Shown here one piece after another: positions 17,828-26,179 of a stretch of 39,646 bases of DNA (position 1 is the first letter of the stretch; each line of letters begins with the position of its first letter). The stretch covers positions 1 through 39,646 of the forward strand of contig CAKZKA010000306.1 in assembly GCA_937120965.1 (NCBI GenBank), in the 5' to 3' direction. Position numbers and translations under genes: made by a program. Below the pieces are notes generated by a model that saw only the letters and a list, made by a program, of their open reading frames with translations, made no database searches and was not told the origin of the DNA. Source of the DNA: an uncultured Chloroflexota bacterium (lineage in GTDB: Bacteria > Chloroflexota > Chloroflexia > Chloroflexales > Chloroflexaceae).

Positions 17828-18062
17828 CGTTCCTGAGGTGAAAATAGCCCGCCCGCGGGAGGGTTTGGGAGGGCGTAGCCCTCCCAAGAAAAACCTGGTT
17901 TTATCTTGGCGTTGTATGGCGCAGCCGCGTGGATGGCCGATGTGAACAAATGGGGAACCCGGGGTTCCCCGGGCCCCTGCCGGTGAGGAACTTGCTGGCG
18001 CCGGGCGACGTTACTAATGTGAACATATGGGGAAGCCGGGCTTCCCCAGGCCCCTACCTGTG
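17828..18062. repeat. Type B module followed by two type A modules
   Basis: Tags start near 17833 (CTGAGGTGAAAATAGCCCGC), 17937 (CCGATGTGAACAAA) and 18014 (CTAATGTGAACATA). The type B hairpin GGGAGGGCGTAGCCCTCCC is near 17867-17885; palindromes GGGGAACCCGGGGTTCCCC (about 17951) and GGGGAAGCCGGGCTTCCCC (about 18029) follow. This fills the gap before the lipoprotein gene; only the last ~45 bases look like its own leader. Confidence 0.85.
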
Positions 18063-18109
18063 GGGTGGCAAGCCATCCGCCCTGTGTCGTGATCAGTCAG
18101 GAGGACCCT

Positions 18110-18736
18110 ATGCTGCTTGTATCTACAGCCAGGCGCTGGAAGTCCTGGATCGTCTTGCTGCCGAGTATCGCTATCTTCCTGTTAATCGGCGCCTGTGGGG
18201 CCGCGTCCGCGCCGCCCGTCACCGAGGCGCCGGGGACGACCCCGAGCGTTACACCAGCGGCGCCGGGTGGGGCGCCTACGGCCTATCCCGCGCCGGGTGG
18301 GGCGCCTACGGCCTACCCCGCGCCGGGTGGGGCGCCCACCCCTGCGTCGGTGGTCAGCCCCTCTCCTGCCGCTCAGGCTTCTCCTCTCGTCCCGACGGCA
18401 AGTGTGGCGCAGGTCCGACCCACGCCGGCGCGAGTCACGCCGACCGACACCCCGCCGCCGCTTGCGGGCCCGGGCGAGGCGCCCGCGGATAAGGTTGCCG
18501 CCGCCATCGCCGATCTTGCCCGACGCACCGGCGCCGATCCCGCCGCGATAACCATCGTCTCCGCCGAGGCGGTTACCTGGAACGATGGCGCACTGGGTTG
18601 CCCTCAGCCGGGTATGGCCTACACGCAGGCCCTGGTTGATGGGTATCGCCTGATCCTGAGCCTGAACGGCGTTACCTACGCCTACCACGCTGCCGTCAGA
18701 GGCGATTTTTTCTACTGTGAACGACCGGCGCCATAG
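18110..18736 (+). CDS. Lipoprotein with Pro/Ala/Gly repeat linker
   Basis: 208 residues. The start ATG 18110 follows the ribosome site AGGAGGA. Residues 1-29 are a lipoprotein signal (WIVLLPSIAIFLLIGACG, lipobox LIGAC). A low-complexity Pro/Ala/Thr linker follows, with AYPAPGGAPT units encoded by a 30-bp DNA repeat. The C-terminal ~85 residues form a compact domain (DKVAAAIADLARRTGADPAA, WNDGALGCPQPGMAYTQALV, DGYRLILSLNGVTYAYHAAV) with two cysteines; similar domains occur in exported Chloroflexota proteins, function unknown. Likely tethered outside the membrane. Confidence 0.8.
   Translation: MLLVSTARRWKSWIVLLPSIAIFLLIGACGAASAPPVTEAPGTTPSVTPAAPGGAPTAYPAPGGAPTAYPAPGGAPTPASVVSPSPAAQASPLVPTASVAQVRPTPARVTPTDTPPPLAGPGEAPADKVAAAIADLARRTGADPAAITIVSAEAVTWNDGALGCPQPGMAYTQALVDGYRLILSLNGVTYAYHAAVRGDFFYCERPAP
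18257..18335 (+). repeat. 30-bp coding minisatellite
   Basis: The unit GCGCCGGGTGGGGCGCCTAC plus GGCCTATCCC is repeated about 2.6 times within the lipoprotein gene, giving the AYPAPGGAPT linker. In-frame unit length (30) allows linker length changes without frameshift. Confidence 0.8.
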
Positions 18737-18777
18737 GGCGGGCTTCAGTCAAGGGGTATCACGAGACCATCCTGGAA

Positions 18778-18875
18778 GAGTCAGGCACACCGTTCGCATT
18801 CGTTTATTCGTTTCCCATTCGTTGGCGCATTTCCCCCCGCGTCTCAGGAAGTCTATCCCGGAGCAGGTGAAACTC
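18778..18875 (+). repeat. Repeat E, copy 1
   Basis: GAGTCAGGCACACCGTTCGC, CATTCGTTTATTCGTTTCCC, TTCGTTGGC and the end AGGAAGTCTATCCCGGAGCA match 34608-34713 over about 100 bases, and the end matches 9948-9982. No inverted ends are seen. It lies between two convergent genes; nothing else is recognisable in 18737-18963. Confidence 0.75.
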
Positions 18876-18963
18876 TTGAGGCGGCGAGCCGCAATCGGAA
18901 ACCTCAGTTCACGGACCACCCGGCGCCTGACGGAAGTGTATCGGGGCCTGCCCGATGCGCTGC

Positions 18964-21435
18964 TCAGGGCCAGCGGTAGCGCATCCCCGGCGGCAGGCGT
19001 AGCGTTTCGTCGCCAAGCCGGCCCAGGGCCGGATCGCCCCCTCCTGGCGGGCGCTCCAGACGCGCCTGTTCGGTCCACTGCACGATCCAGCCGTTGCGGA
19101 GGATCTCGCCGCTCAGGGCCGGGCCAGGCTCCCCAAAGCGCTCGGTGGCCAGGGCGAACCCGGGGCACACGTCGCCAGCGGCTGCGCTTCCGTCCAGGCA
19201 GCGATCACCGCGGATGGTCTCGGCCAGGTATAGACGCGCGCCAAGGGGACGCATCTGCACCGTTCCTTCCCGCAACTCCAGGCAGACGCGCTCGAAGCAC
19301 TGCAGGTGTCCCCAGGCGAAGGGCACCACCGGGGTCAAGGGGTATCCGGCGCGCTCCACCGCCCCCAGCTCGGCCCAGACGCGCCGCAGCGTTGCCGGCA
19401 CGAACTGCCCGGTCTCGCTCATGTAAGCCCCGCCGGCGTCGGCCAGCGCCAGGCGTATGAGGGTCCGCGGGGCGAACGTAGCGGAGTTGCTGCTTCGCAG
19501 CCCCACTGCCAGGAGGTAGTCGCCCGCCGGCAGTTCGGGCGGCAGGGACAGGGGCTGCACGTGCTGCACCTCCGCATCGGGTGGCCAGTCTGCCGGCGGA
19601 AACACACCGTAGAGCAGCGGTCGCTCGGTTTCGAGGATCGGCGTGCCCCCCGCGGTGAGGAGACGTGTGACTACAGTCAGCGGGGCGTCGGGGGCGCCGT
19701 CGGCAACTGCCCACACCAGGCCGAGGACCAGCACGGCGCCCGGCTCGTAGGTCGCGCCGGGGGGCGGCGCCAGGCTGTAGCCGGTCAGGCGCAACGTGCC
19801 GCCGGGTACGAAGAAGGGCAGATCGGCATCCCGCGGCGAACCCAGATCCACTGGCCGGTAGAGATCGAACGTGCCGAGCGAGCCGTCCTGGGCATAGCGA
19901 CGGGCCAGGATCTCGGTAACGCCCGGGGTGAGCCAGTTGCCCAGGTAGTCGAGCACAGCCAGGGGGATGTCGCCATTGGCCAGTTCGCGCAGCAGGGGCC
20001 GCTCATCGCTCAGGCCCTGATCGAAGAGCTGGCGCGCCTCGAACACCTGCAACCGCGAGCCAACCCCCGCCGCGGCGGCGACCCCCGGCATATCGGTGAA
20101 GATCAGCGGCCCCGCAGCGCGCACCTCCGGCATCAGCGCATCGCCGACGCGGGTCAGCGCGGCGAGAACCTGTCGTTCGCGCGCGGCGTCGGCCCACAGC
20201 CCGTAGCGGCCAACGGCCAATCGTGGCGGAGAGGGCGCGATCAGCCCCGCCGGGCGCAGGCGGTCCGCGTCCCACAGGGGCGGGTAGTAGAGCAGCGCCG
20301 CAGCCAGCAGGGCGTAGAAGACGCCGCTGACGACCACAGGCGCGCGGCCCGATCTGGACGTTGCTGCGCCCCGGCTCAGCGCCAGGTGCGCCGCGGCCCG
20401 GGCGGCCAGCCACACCAGCCCGGCGTACAGTTCGAGGAAGTAGTTGCTATAGGCTCCCACTTTGCCCACGCCGAGAGCCGTGACCACTCCCCCGGCGGTG
20501 TACAGCAGCGCAGGCAGGGCGGGGTCGGCCTCGGGTCGGCGCCGATTTTCCACCGTTATCCACAATGTTCCCACAAGAGCGGCGCCAGCCAGTGGCCAGC
20601 GCAGCGCCATCTGCTGCTGCCAGAAGCCGCGCGCCAGGTGCGCCTCCCAGCGGTTGGCGTTGGCGGCAACCACGTGGAACCAGAACCAGCCCTCGCTAGC
20701 GATCTGGACCAGGGCGAGGATCAGGCCGCCTCCCAGGCCAACAACGCCGGCGAGCAGCAGGGCGGCGCGCTGCCAGGCGCGGCGCTCGGCAGAAGGCCCT
20801 CGCCAGGCGTTCCACAGGAGCCAGCCGCCGGCAGCGACAGGCGCAGCGATCAACGAGGGCTTGGTGTACAGACATGCCAGCAGCAGCAATCCGGCTCCGA
20901 CGACGCGCCGTGGCGGTGGGGCGCCCGCGCCGCTGTTGAGCGCCACCAGCCCCCACAGCCCCAGGGCAATGCCGGGCATATCCACACGCAACAGCGCCGC
21001 CCACTCGCGAGCGACCGGCACGCTGAGAAAGAGCAGTGGAAGCGCGAGCGCGGCAAGCGGCGTTGACGGAGCGCGCCGCGCTCGCGCCAGCAGCGCAATG
21101 GCGCCCACCACGGCGAGCGCCGAGAGCAGCGAGAGCAGCCGCCCCGCGCTCAACACCGAGCCCGTGAGCGGCGTCACCAGCGCGGCGAGTAAGAGGTAGC
21201 CCGGCGGGTAGTTAACGATCAGGAAGGGCGCTTCGGCGGGATTGGCGTACAACCGCCAGATCGGCGTTCCTGCGCGCAGGCGCTCGATCTGAGCCAGCAG
21301 CGGCCCCTCGCCGTAATCGAGCGGGTACACGAAGCTGAGCAACTGGAGCCCGTGGTCGAAAAAATAGACCAGGTAGGCCGCAGCCAGCGCGGCGAGGGCC
21401 AGTTGCGCGGCCCGGAGCAGCAAGCGGTACGCCAT
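18964..21435 (-). CDS. Large GT39/PMT-like integral membrane protein
   Basis: 823 residues from ATG 21435. The N-terminal half (about 1-450) is hydrophobic with roughly ten membrane helices; the first extracytoplasmic loop has PLDYGEGPLLAQIERLRAG, matching the acidic catalytic loop of the GT39/ArnT-type polyprenyl-phosphate-sugar-dependent transferases, followed by NYPPGYLLLAAL. The C-terminal ~370 residues are soluble and outside the membrane, with a beta-rich segment (LRLTGYSLAPPPGATYEPGA) and PERCLE-like Cys pairs near the end. Role inferred: transfer of sugar from a lipid carrier. A -10 box sits six bases before the ATG, suggesting a leaderless message. Confidence 0.75.
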   Translation of the reverse strand: MAYRLLLRAAQLALAALAAAYLVYFFDHGLQLLSFVYPLDYGEGPLLAQIERLRAGTPIWRLYANPAEAPFLIVNYPPGYLLLAALVTPLTGSVLSAGRLLSLLSALAVVGAIALLARARRAPSTPLAALALPLLFLSVPVAREWAALLRVDMPGIALGLWGLVALNSGAGAPPPRRVVGAGLLLLACLYTKPSLIAAPVAAGGWLLWNAWRGPSAERRAWQRAALLLAGVVGLGGGLILALVQIASEGWFWFHVVAANANRWEAHLARGFWQQQMALRWPLAGAALVGTLWITVENRRRPEADPALPALLYTAGGVVTALGVGKVGAYSNYFLELYAGLVWLAARAAAHLALSRGAATSRSGRAPVVVSGVFYALLAAALLYYPPLWDADRLRPAGLIAPSPPRLAVGRYGLWADAARERQVLAALTRVGDALMPEVRAAGPLIFTDMPGVAAAAGVGSRLQVFEARQLFDQGLSDERPLLRELANGDIPLAVLDYLGNWLTPGVTEILARRYAQDGSLGTFDLYRPVDLGSPRDADLPFFVPGGTLRLTGYSLAPPPGATYEPGAVLVLGLVWAVADGAPDAPLTVVTRLLTAGGTPILETERPLLYGVFPPADWPPDAEVQHVQPLSLPPELPAGDYLLAVGLRSSNSATFAPRTLIRLALADAGGAYMSETGQFVPATLRRVWAELGAVERAGYPLTPVVPFAWGHLQCFERVCLELREGTVQMRPLGARLYLAETIRGDRCLDGSAAAGDVCPGFALATERFGEPGPALSGEILRNGWIVQWTEQARLERPPGGGDPALGRLGDETLRLPPGMRYRWP

Positions 21436-21441
21436 AGCGCC

Positions 21442-21447
21442 ATTATA
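21442..21447 (-). promoter_or_regulatory. -10 element directly before the GT39-like gene
   Basis: TATAAT on the minus strand, followed by GGCGCT and the ATG. With usual spacing the transcript would begin at the start codon. No clear -35. Confidence 0.5.
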
Positions 21448-21470
21448 CTCCGATGGCGCATCTCCGGGCA

Positions 21471-21532
21471 TACGTGTTCACTTTTAGGGTCAGGCGTCGC
21501 CCCGGGTACGCGGGCATCTTGCCCGCATCCAC
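21471..21532 (+). mobile_element. Element D, copy 4, left part only
   Basis: TACGTGTTCACTTTTAGGGT at 21471 and the following GGCGTCGCCCCGGGTACGCG match the left end and interior of element D; the right inverted end is absent where the tandem repeat begins. Confidence 0.6.
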
Positions 21533-21865
21533 ATGGGGCCTCCCGACATCCGCTCCCCCCTCTCCCGCAAGGGAGAGGGGGGCCGGGGGGGGTGAGGACC
21601 AGCCGCGCCTCCGGACACCGTCGCTGCTCGCGCTCAGGGAGGGCGAGCGCTCACATGGGGCCTCCCGACACCCACTCCCCCCTCTCCCGCAAGGGAGAGG
21701 GGGGCCGGGGGGGTGAGGACCAGCCGCGCCTCCGGACGCCGTGGCTGCTCGCGCTCAGGGAGGGCGAGCGCTCACATAGGGCCTCCCGACATCCGCTCCC
21801 CCCTCTCCCGCAAGGGAGAGGGGGGCCGGGGGGGTGAGGACCAGCCGCGCCTCCGGACGCCGTCC
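21533..21865 (+). repeat. 121-bp tandem repeat, about 2.7 units
   Basis: The segment from CACATGGGGCCTCCCGACAT through a CTCCCCCCTCTCCCGCAAGG hairpin to GAGGGCGAGCGCT repeats with a period of 121-122 bases (TCCCGAC at 21541, 21663, 21784) and few differences. The inner CCCCTCTCCC/GGGAGAGGGG inverted repeat would form a strong hairpin in each unit. No gene is supported; open frames across it are consequences of the period. 21866-21960 continues with hairpin-like GC sequence. Confidence 0.88.
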
Positions 21866-21975
21866 GCCAGAAACTCCCCACCTGAAAAGGGGGACCAGGG
21901 GCGTGAGGAGGAGAGGCCGTAGCCCCAAAAATCTACCCGTGAAAGCTCCCCGCCCGCGCAGGGGCTATGTTCGCC

Positions 21976-22215
21976 TCAGTCATCATCATCATCGTCGTCG
22001 TCGTCGTCCTCGTCGTCGTCCTCGTCGTCGTCCTCGTCGTCGTCCTCGTCGTCATCCTCGTCGTCGTCCTCGTCGTCGTCCTCGTCCTCGTCGTCCTCGT
22101 CGTCGAACTCTTCTTCGATCTCCTCCTCGATCTCCTCCTCGGGCTCTTCGCCGGTCTCTTCGGCGGCTGGCTCTTCCTCTTCCTCGGCGGGTGGGATGGA
22201 CTCTTCGGTGGCCAT
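21976..22215 (-). CDS. Extremely acidic small protein (poly-Asp/Glu)
   Basis: 79 residues beginning MATEESIPPAEEEEEP; after residue ~10 it is nearly all Glu then Asp, ending in ten Asp. A ribosome site AGGAG stands six bases before the ATG, supporting translation. The coding DNA is a GTC/GTCCTC-type microsatellite on the plus strand. No hydrophobic core is possible, so it must be disordered; acidic proteins of this sort can bind cations or basic proteins, but no function can be assigned. The TGA stop is inside the tag CTGAGGCGAACATAGCCC of an intergenic module. Confidence 0.6.
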   Translation of the reverse strand: MATEESIPPAEEEEEPAAEETGEEPEEEIEEEIEEEFDDEDDEDEDDDEDDDEDDDEDDDEDDDEDDDEDDDDDDDDDD

Positions 22216-22401
22216 GGGACGCTCCTCATATGCAGGGCGGTGAAACCGTGAAGTGAGTGTAGCGTATCCCGTTTAAGGGCGAATTAAGGATTGGTGAAGC
22301 GAGTCGTGACACCGGGGGGAGATCTGAATCTAGCGTTGCGGTGCGCCAGATGCCATCCGCCGTTCACCGGCGTGGCGCGCGCGCCGCGCCAGCGGCGACG
22401 C

Positions 22402-22490
22402 GCCTGTTCACCCGGGGGCGCAGGCATCCTGCCCGCACGAACACCAGTGCGGGACGGATGCCCGCGCCCCCGGGTGAAGGGTGAACAGGC
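22402..22490. mobile_element. Element D-like inverted repeat, copy 5
   Basis: GCCTGTTCACCC (22402-22413) and GGGTGAACAGGC (22479-22490) are perfect inverted ends around a GC palindrome (GGGCGCAGGCATCCTGCCCG and GATGCCCGCGCCC). ACGC flanks both sides. It is a diverged relative of element D. 22216-22401 otherwise shows nothing recognisable. Confidence 0.65.
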
Positions 22491-22500
22491 ACGCGGCAAC

Positions 22501-23712
22501 TCAGGAGTGCGGGGCGTGCTTGGGCGTGGGGTACACCCCTTCGTGGCGATGGATGCGGTAGCCCACCTGCTTGAGCAACTCAGAAGCGATGACCGACTTC
22601 TGGATCTCGTTGGTACCCTCGAAGATGCGCGTGACGCGGGCGTCACGGTACATGCGCTCAAGCGGCAGCTCTCGCGAGAAACCCATACCACCGTGGATCT
22701 GGATGGCCTCGTCGATCACCTCGCTGGCCATTTCGGAGCAGTAGAGCTTGACGATGCTGCTCTCCAGAGTGGCATTCTTCCCGGCGTCCACCTTTCTGGC
22801 GGTATCGTAGACGATCTGCTCCATCGTATAGATTTTGACTGCCATTTCGGCCAGCTTGAACTGAATGGCCTGGAACTCGGCGATGGGCCGCCCGAACTGG
22901 TGCCGGGTGATGGCGTACTGGCGGCTGAGCTCGAAGGCCTCCTTGGCCCCGCCAACGGCGCCGCCGCCGAGACCGCAACGCCCGATGTCGAGGGTCTTCA
23001 TCGCCAGGGGGAAGCCGTGGCCCACGCCACCGAGGACATTCGCGGCAGGCACGCGCATATCCTCGAAGTAGAGGCTGGCGGTGTGCGAGGCGCGCAGGCC
23101 CATCTTGTCCTCGATCTTGCCGACATTGAAGCCCGGGAAGTCTTTCTCCACAATGAACGCGGTAATGCCGCCACGGGCGCCCTTGGACTTATCCGTTACG
23201 GCGTGGACGACGATCACATCGGCGAAGCTGCCGTTGGTGATCCACATCTTCTGCCCATTGATCACCCACTCATCGCCGTGCAACTCGGCGGTGGTGCTGA
23301 TGTGCGCGGCATCGCTCCCCGCATTCGGCTCGGTGAGCGCCCAGGCGCCGATCAGCGTGCCCCGGTTCAACCCCCGGAGGTACTTGTCCTTCTGCGCCTC
23401 ATTGCCGCCGAGATGAATACTCATCGCGCACAACTGAGTATGAGCGCCGATAATCGTGGCGATGCTGGCATCGCCTCGCTGCAACTCCTCCATCAGCACG
23501 CAGTAGCCGGTGATGCCCAGCTCGAGACCGCCATACTTCTCCGGGAAAGGCACGGCGAGAAGGCCAAGTTCCCCGGCCTTCTTGATCACGTCCAGGGGCA
23601 CCCGCTCCTCTTCATCAATCTCGCGCGCGATGGGGCGGATCTCCTTGTTCACGAACTCGCGGACGGTCTGGCGCAGCATCTTGATTTCGTCGCTGTGCTC
23701 GTACTCGATCAT
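22501..23712 (-). CDS. Acyl-CoA dehydrogenase
   Basis: 403 residues; start ATG 23712 with ribosome site GGGAGGA four bases upstream. Three-domain acyl-CoA dehydrogenase: N-terminal helices (FVNKEIRPIAREIDEEER, LGLLAVPFPEKYGG), the FAD/substrate middle domain (AWALTEPNAGSDAAHISTTA, KMWITNGSFADVIVVHAVTD) and the C-terminal helical domain (AITRHQFGRPIAEFQAIQFK, IHGGMGFSRELPLERMYRDA). The catalytic Glu is expected in RIFEGTNEIQKSV. It oxidises acyl-CoA to trans-2-enoyl-CoA with electrons to ETF; chain-length preference cannot be told. It follows the CocE-like gene after 34 bases and is probably cotranscribed. Confidence 0.92.
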   Translation of the reverse strand: MIEYEHSDEIKMLRQTVREFVNKEIRPIAREIDEEERVPLDVIKKAGELGLLAVPFPEKYGGLELGITGYCVLMEELQRGDASIATIIGAHTQLCAMSIHLGGNEAQKDKYLRGLNRGTLIGAWALTEPNAGSDAAHISTTAELHGDEWVINGQKMWITNGSFADVIVVHAVTDKSKGARGGITAFIVEKDFPGFNVGKIEDKMGLRASHTASLYFEDMRVPAANVLGGVGHGFPLAMKTLDIGRCGLGGGAVGGAKEAFELSRQYAITRHQFGRPIAEFQAIQFKLAEMAVKIYTMEQIVYDTARKVDAGKNATLESSIVKLYCSEMASEVIDEAIQIHGGMGFSRELPLERMYRDARVTRIFEGTNEIQKSVIASELLKQVGYRIHRHEGVYPTPKHAPHS

Positions 23713-23746
23713 TGGGTCCTCCCATGTGCGGCGGCGCCTGGCCGCC

Positions 23747-25519
23747 CTATGCCTCTCCGTTTCCTTCCATGGCCCGGCGGGTCGTGGCCGAGACAATTGG
23801 AAGCACAAGTGCCGAGGGGTGATCCACATCGTGGTAGATCGTCTGCTCGACTACCGGGCCCGGCACGGCGCCGGCGTCGCGGAAGCGGCGCCCATCGCCA
23901 GGGTTGGCGCCCCAGCGCGGATGCGCCGCGCTACACACATGCACCCGGATCCGGTGGCCGCGCCGAAAGCGCTGGGCCGTCGCGCCCAGATCGAATTCCA
24001 GGCGCAGGCTGCCATCGGATTGCAACGCGCCCACCCCGGGTGTGATGCGGCACAGCCCTTCACACACGTTGATCGAGCGTCCGTCGGGATACACGTCGCA
24101 CACCCGGGCAACAACGTCGGTCCAGGGCCGACTCGGGCGCGCATACAGTTCCAGACGCACGTAGCCGATCACGTCCACCTCGGCGTGGAGGGGCGGGGTG
24201 GTGTAGCAGATCAGGTCGGAGCGTCCCTCAATCGGGCGCTGATCGCGGGGGCCGCCGCGCGGGCCCAGCACCGGACCACCGATGGACGGTGTGGGATCGC
24301 GGGGATCGTAGCAGTAGCGATCCGGCGCGCTGCTGGCAGCGGGCGGATGGGTCGAGAGCACACCCTCGGCGTGGAGGTAATACCGCGTCATGGCGGCGGG
24401 CGGTGGCCAGTAGTCCATCTCGTGCCACTCACGGCTGCCCATCAGGGCCAGCCGCACAGGCCGGCGCCGGAGGCGTTCCCGACGCCCTTTGAGCTGAACG
24501 TCGAACCACCAGAGACCCTCGCGCACCGCGTCCGTGGCGAGCGCGGGGTGATTATGATGGCGGGGCAACACGGTGAGATACGGGGTGCGCCCCGCGGCGA
24601 GAAGCGTGGCATAGTCGGCGAGTTGTTCGCGCAAGAAGAGGTCGTACCAGCCGGCCACGAGATGGACCGGCACATTGATCTCGCCCAGGTTGCGATGCTG
24701 ATCGACCTGCCGCCAGTAGCTCCCCTCGGGGTCGGGGTCATCGAGCCAGCGCTGGTAGAAGCCTACCGACGCGCCGGTCACTGCCCGGTCGGCCTCACCC
24801 ATCGGGTAAGCGGCCATGGCGGCGGCAAGGGCCGCCTCACGGCGTGGTGAGAGTAGGAAGAGAGCCGAGGCCAGGTCGAGATCGCCGCCGGGCCGATGGG
24901 TTGCCTGGAGCAGACTGACCCAGCGCAGACTTGACTCGAAGGCAAAGGCGCCATAGGGATAGATGGCCCGCGAGAAGCGCGCCGTAATGACCGCGGGCGT
25001 CAGAGCCTTGAGGTACGGCGGCGCGTTGCGGGCAACTGCCCACTGCGTATAGCCGGGGTAGCTGAACCCCCACATACCCAGGTTACCGTCGAACCAGGGC
25101 TGCGTTGCAACCCAGTCCAGCGTTGTCCGTCCATCGGCGGCCTCGCGCACAAACGGCTCGAAGACCCCTTCGGAGCGGTACCGCCCGCGCACGCCCTGCA
25201 CCACCACGTTGTAGCCTTGCCCGGCAAAGAGCGTGGCGATGAAGCCGGCGAAGGGACCGAGCGCCCGCAGTTCCGAGGGGCGGCCATAGGGCGTGCGCAC
25301 CAGAATGGTCGGGAAACGCCCGGTGGCGCGCGGCAGGTACCGGTCGGCGTAGAGCACCACTCCATCGGCCATGGGTACAGGGATGTCGCGCTCAACGGCG
25401 ACGGCATAGGCTGGCGGCGGCAGGCCCAGGGCCCGTGCCGCCAGTTTGTGCCGGGCCAGGTAGGCCCCCACGCCGGCAAGGCCGATCCCGGCGAGGCTCA
25501 GAGCGGTTGAGCGCCTCAT
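23747..25519 (-). CDS. CocE/NonD-family alpha/beta hydrolase
   Basis: 590 residues; ribosome site AGGAGGGG precedes the ATG. An N-terminal signal or anchor segment (LSLAGIGLAGVGAYLARHKL) is followed by the X-Pro dipeptidyl-peptidase S15 fold: VPMADGVVLYADRYLP, ILVRTPYGR, GYNVVVQGVRGRYRSEGVFE, and the nucleophile elbow GFSYPGYTQWAVA (Ser of GxSxxG). Later WYDLFLREQL carries the Asp region and PRHHNHPALA a candidate His. The C-terminal ~200 residues are the jelly-roll domain of PepX/CocE (PSIGGPVLGPRGGPRDQRPI, FDLGATAQRFRRGHRIRVHV). Likely an exported or anchored esterase/amidase; substrate unknown. Confidence 0.88.
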   Translation of the reverse strand: MRRSTALSLAGIGLAGVGAYLARHKLAARALGLPPPAYAVAVERDIPVPMADGVVLYADRYLPRATGRFPTILVRTPYGRPSELRALGPFAGFIATLFAGQGYNVVVQGVRGRYRSEGVFEPFVREAADGRTTLDWVATQPWFDGNLGMWGFSYPGYTQWAVARNAPPYLKALTPAVITARFSRAIYPYGAFAFESSLRWVSLLQATHRPGGDLDLASALFLLSPRREAALAAAMAAYPMGEADRAVTGASVGFYQRWLDDPDPEGSYWRQVDQHRNLGEINVPVHLVAGWYDLFLREQLADYATLLAAGRTPYLTVLPRHHNHPALATDAVREGLWWFDVQLKGRRERLRRRPVRLALMGSREWHEMDYWPPPAAMTRYYLHAEGVLSTHPPAASSAPDRYCYDPRDPTPSIGGPVLGPRGGPRDQRPIEGRSDLICYTTPPLHAEVDVIGYVRLELYARPSRPWTDVVARVCDVYPDGRSINVCEGLCRITPGVGALQSDGSLRLEFDLGATAQRFRRGHRIRVHVCSAAHPRWGANPGDGRRFRDAGAVPGPVVEQTIYHDVDHPSALVLPIVSATTRRAMEGNGEA

Positions 25520-26179
25520 CAGCGCCCCTCCTGCTGAAAGGCGCCAGCAATGCGATCCACACTGATCAGCAGGCCCGCCATCGGAACAGTCTCGCTTTCA
25601 TGGGTTCAAACGGGAATCATTAGCCAGGCCCAGATACGGCCGCCGTCCTGCTCATACGAGATTGACGCGCTCTACGTACCGTTTCGTCCGAGCCGTGTTT
25701 CCTCACACCTCTGCCGGATGGGAGGATGGGGGAGGGCGCAGCCCGCCCCGAAAAACGCTGTTCGTCACCGTGGAATGTCGCGCAGGCGCGATAAGGTCAC
25801 ATCGAGTACGGAGCTTGCCGAATGCGCGATGTTGTGTATTACACGCTGCGTTATAAAAATCATAACATGTAAGCTGATAGCCTGTCAAGATGACGCTACG
25901 CGTCAGCGTTGCACTGGCCCGGTCGCAGCGACGGCCCCCGGGCCGCGCCTCGAGCCGCGCGCATCGGCGGCGCAATTCACGTATAATCGAACTAAGTGAA
26001 AATAGCTCGCCCGCGGGAGGGTTTGGGAGGGCGCAGCCCTCCCAGGAATAAATATTTTCATTCCGGCGTTGTGCGGCGCAGCCGCGTGGACGGCTATTGT
26101 GAAGGGGTAACAGGCAAGCCCGGTTGCCCCCCGCCAGGGGGGGGCTCCCACGGGTAGCGTTACCGGGCCACGACCACTG
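25520..26179. other. Long intergenic region upstream of ruvA
   Basis: 660 bases without a supported gene. It contains a GC hairpin near 25720-25760, an AT-richer segment (25830-25890, CGTTATAAAAATCATAACAT), TATAAT at 25982-25987 (a possible plus-strand -10 for ruvA about 190 bases away), and a type B module from about 25992 to 26095 (tag CTAAGTGAAAATAGC, hairpin GGGAGGGCGCAGCCCTCCC, palindrome GCGGCGCAGCCGC). A 149-codon open frame across 25550-25999 lacks coding character. Confidence 0.6.

Noticed and set aside
18717-19460. A 247-codon plus-strand frame after the lipoprotein
   Set aside because: It covers repeat E and then runs antisense to the GT39-like gene, with no ribosome site.
21967-22251. 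A plus-strand frame rich in Val, Leu and Ile (MFASVIIIIVVVVV...) opposite the acidic protein
   Set aside because: It is the antisense reading of the same triplet microsatellite. The minus strand has a proper ribosome site and start, while the plus frame has neither.
25550-25999. A 149-codon plus-strand frame upstream of ruvA
   Set aside because: No ribosome site, no domain-like composition, and it runs into a type B module; treated as non-coding.
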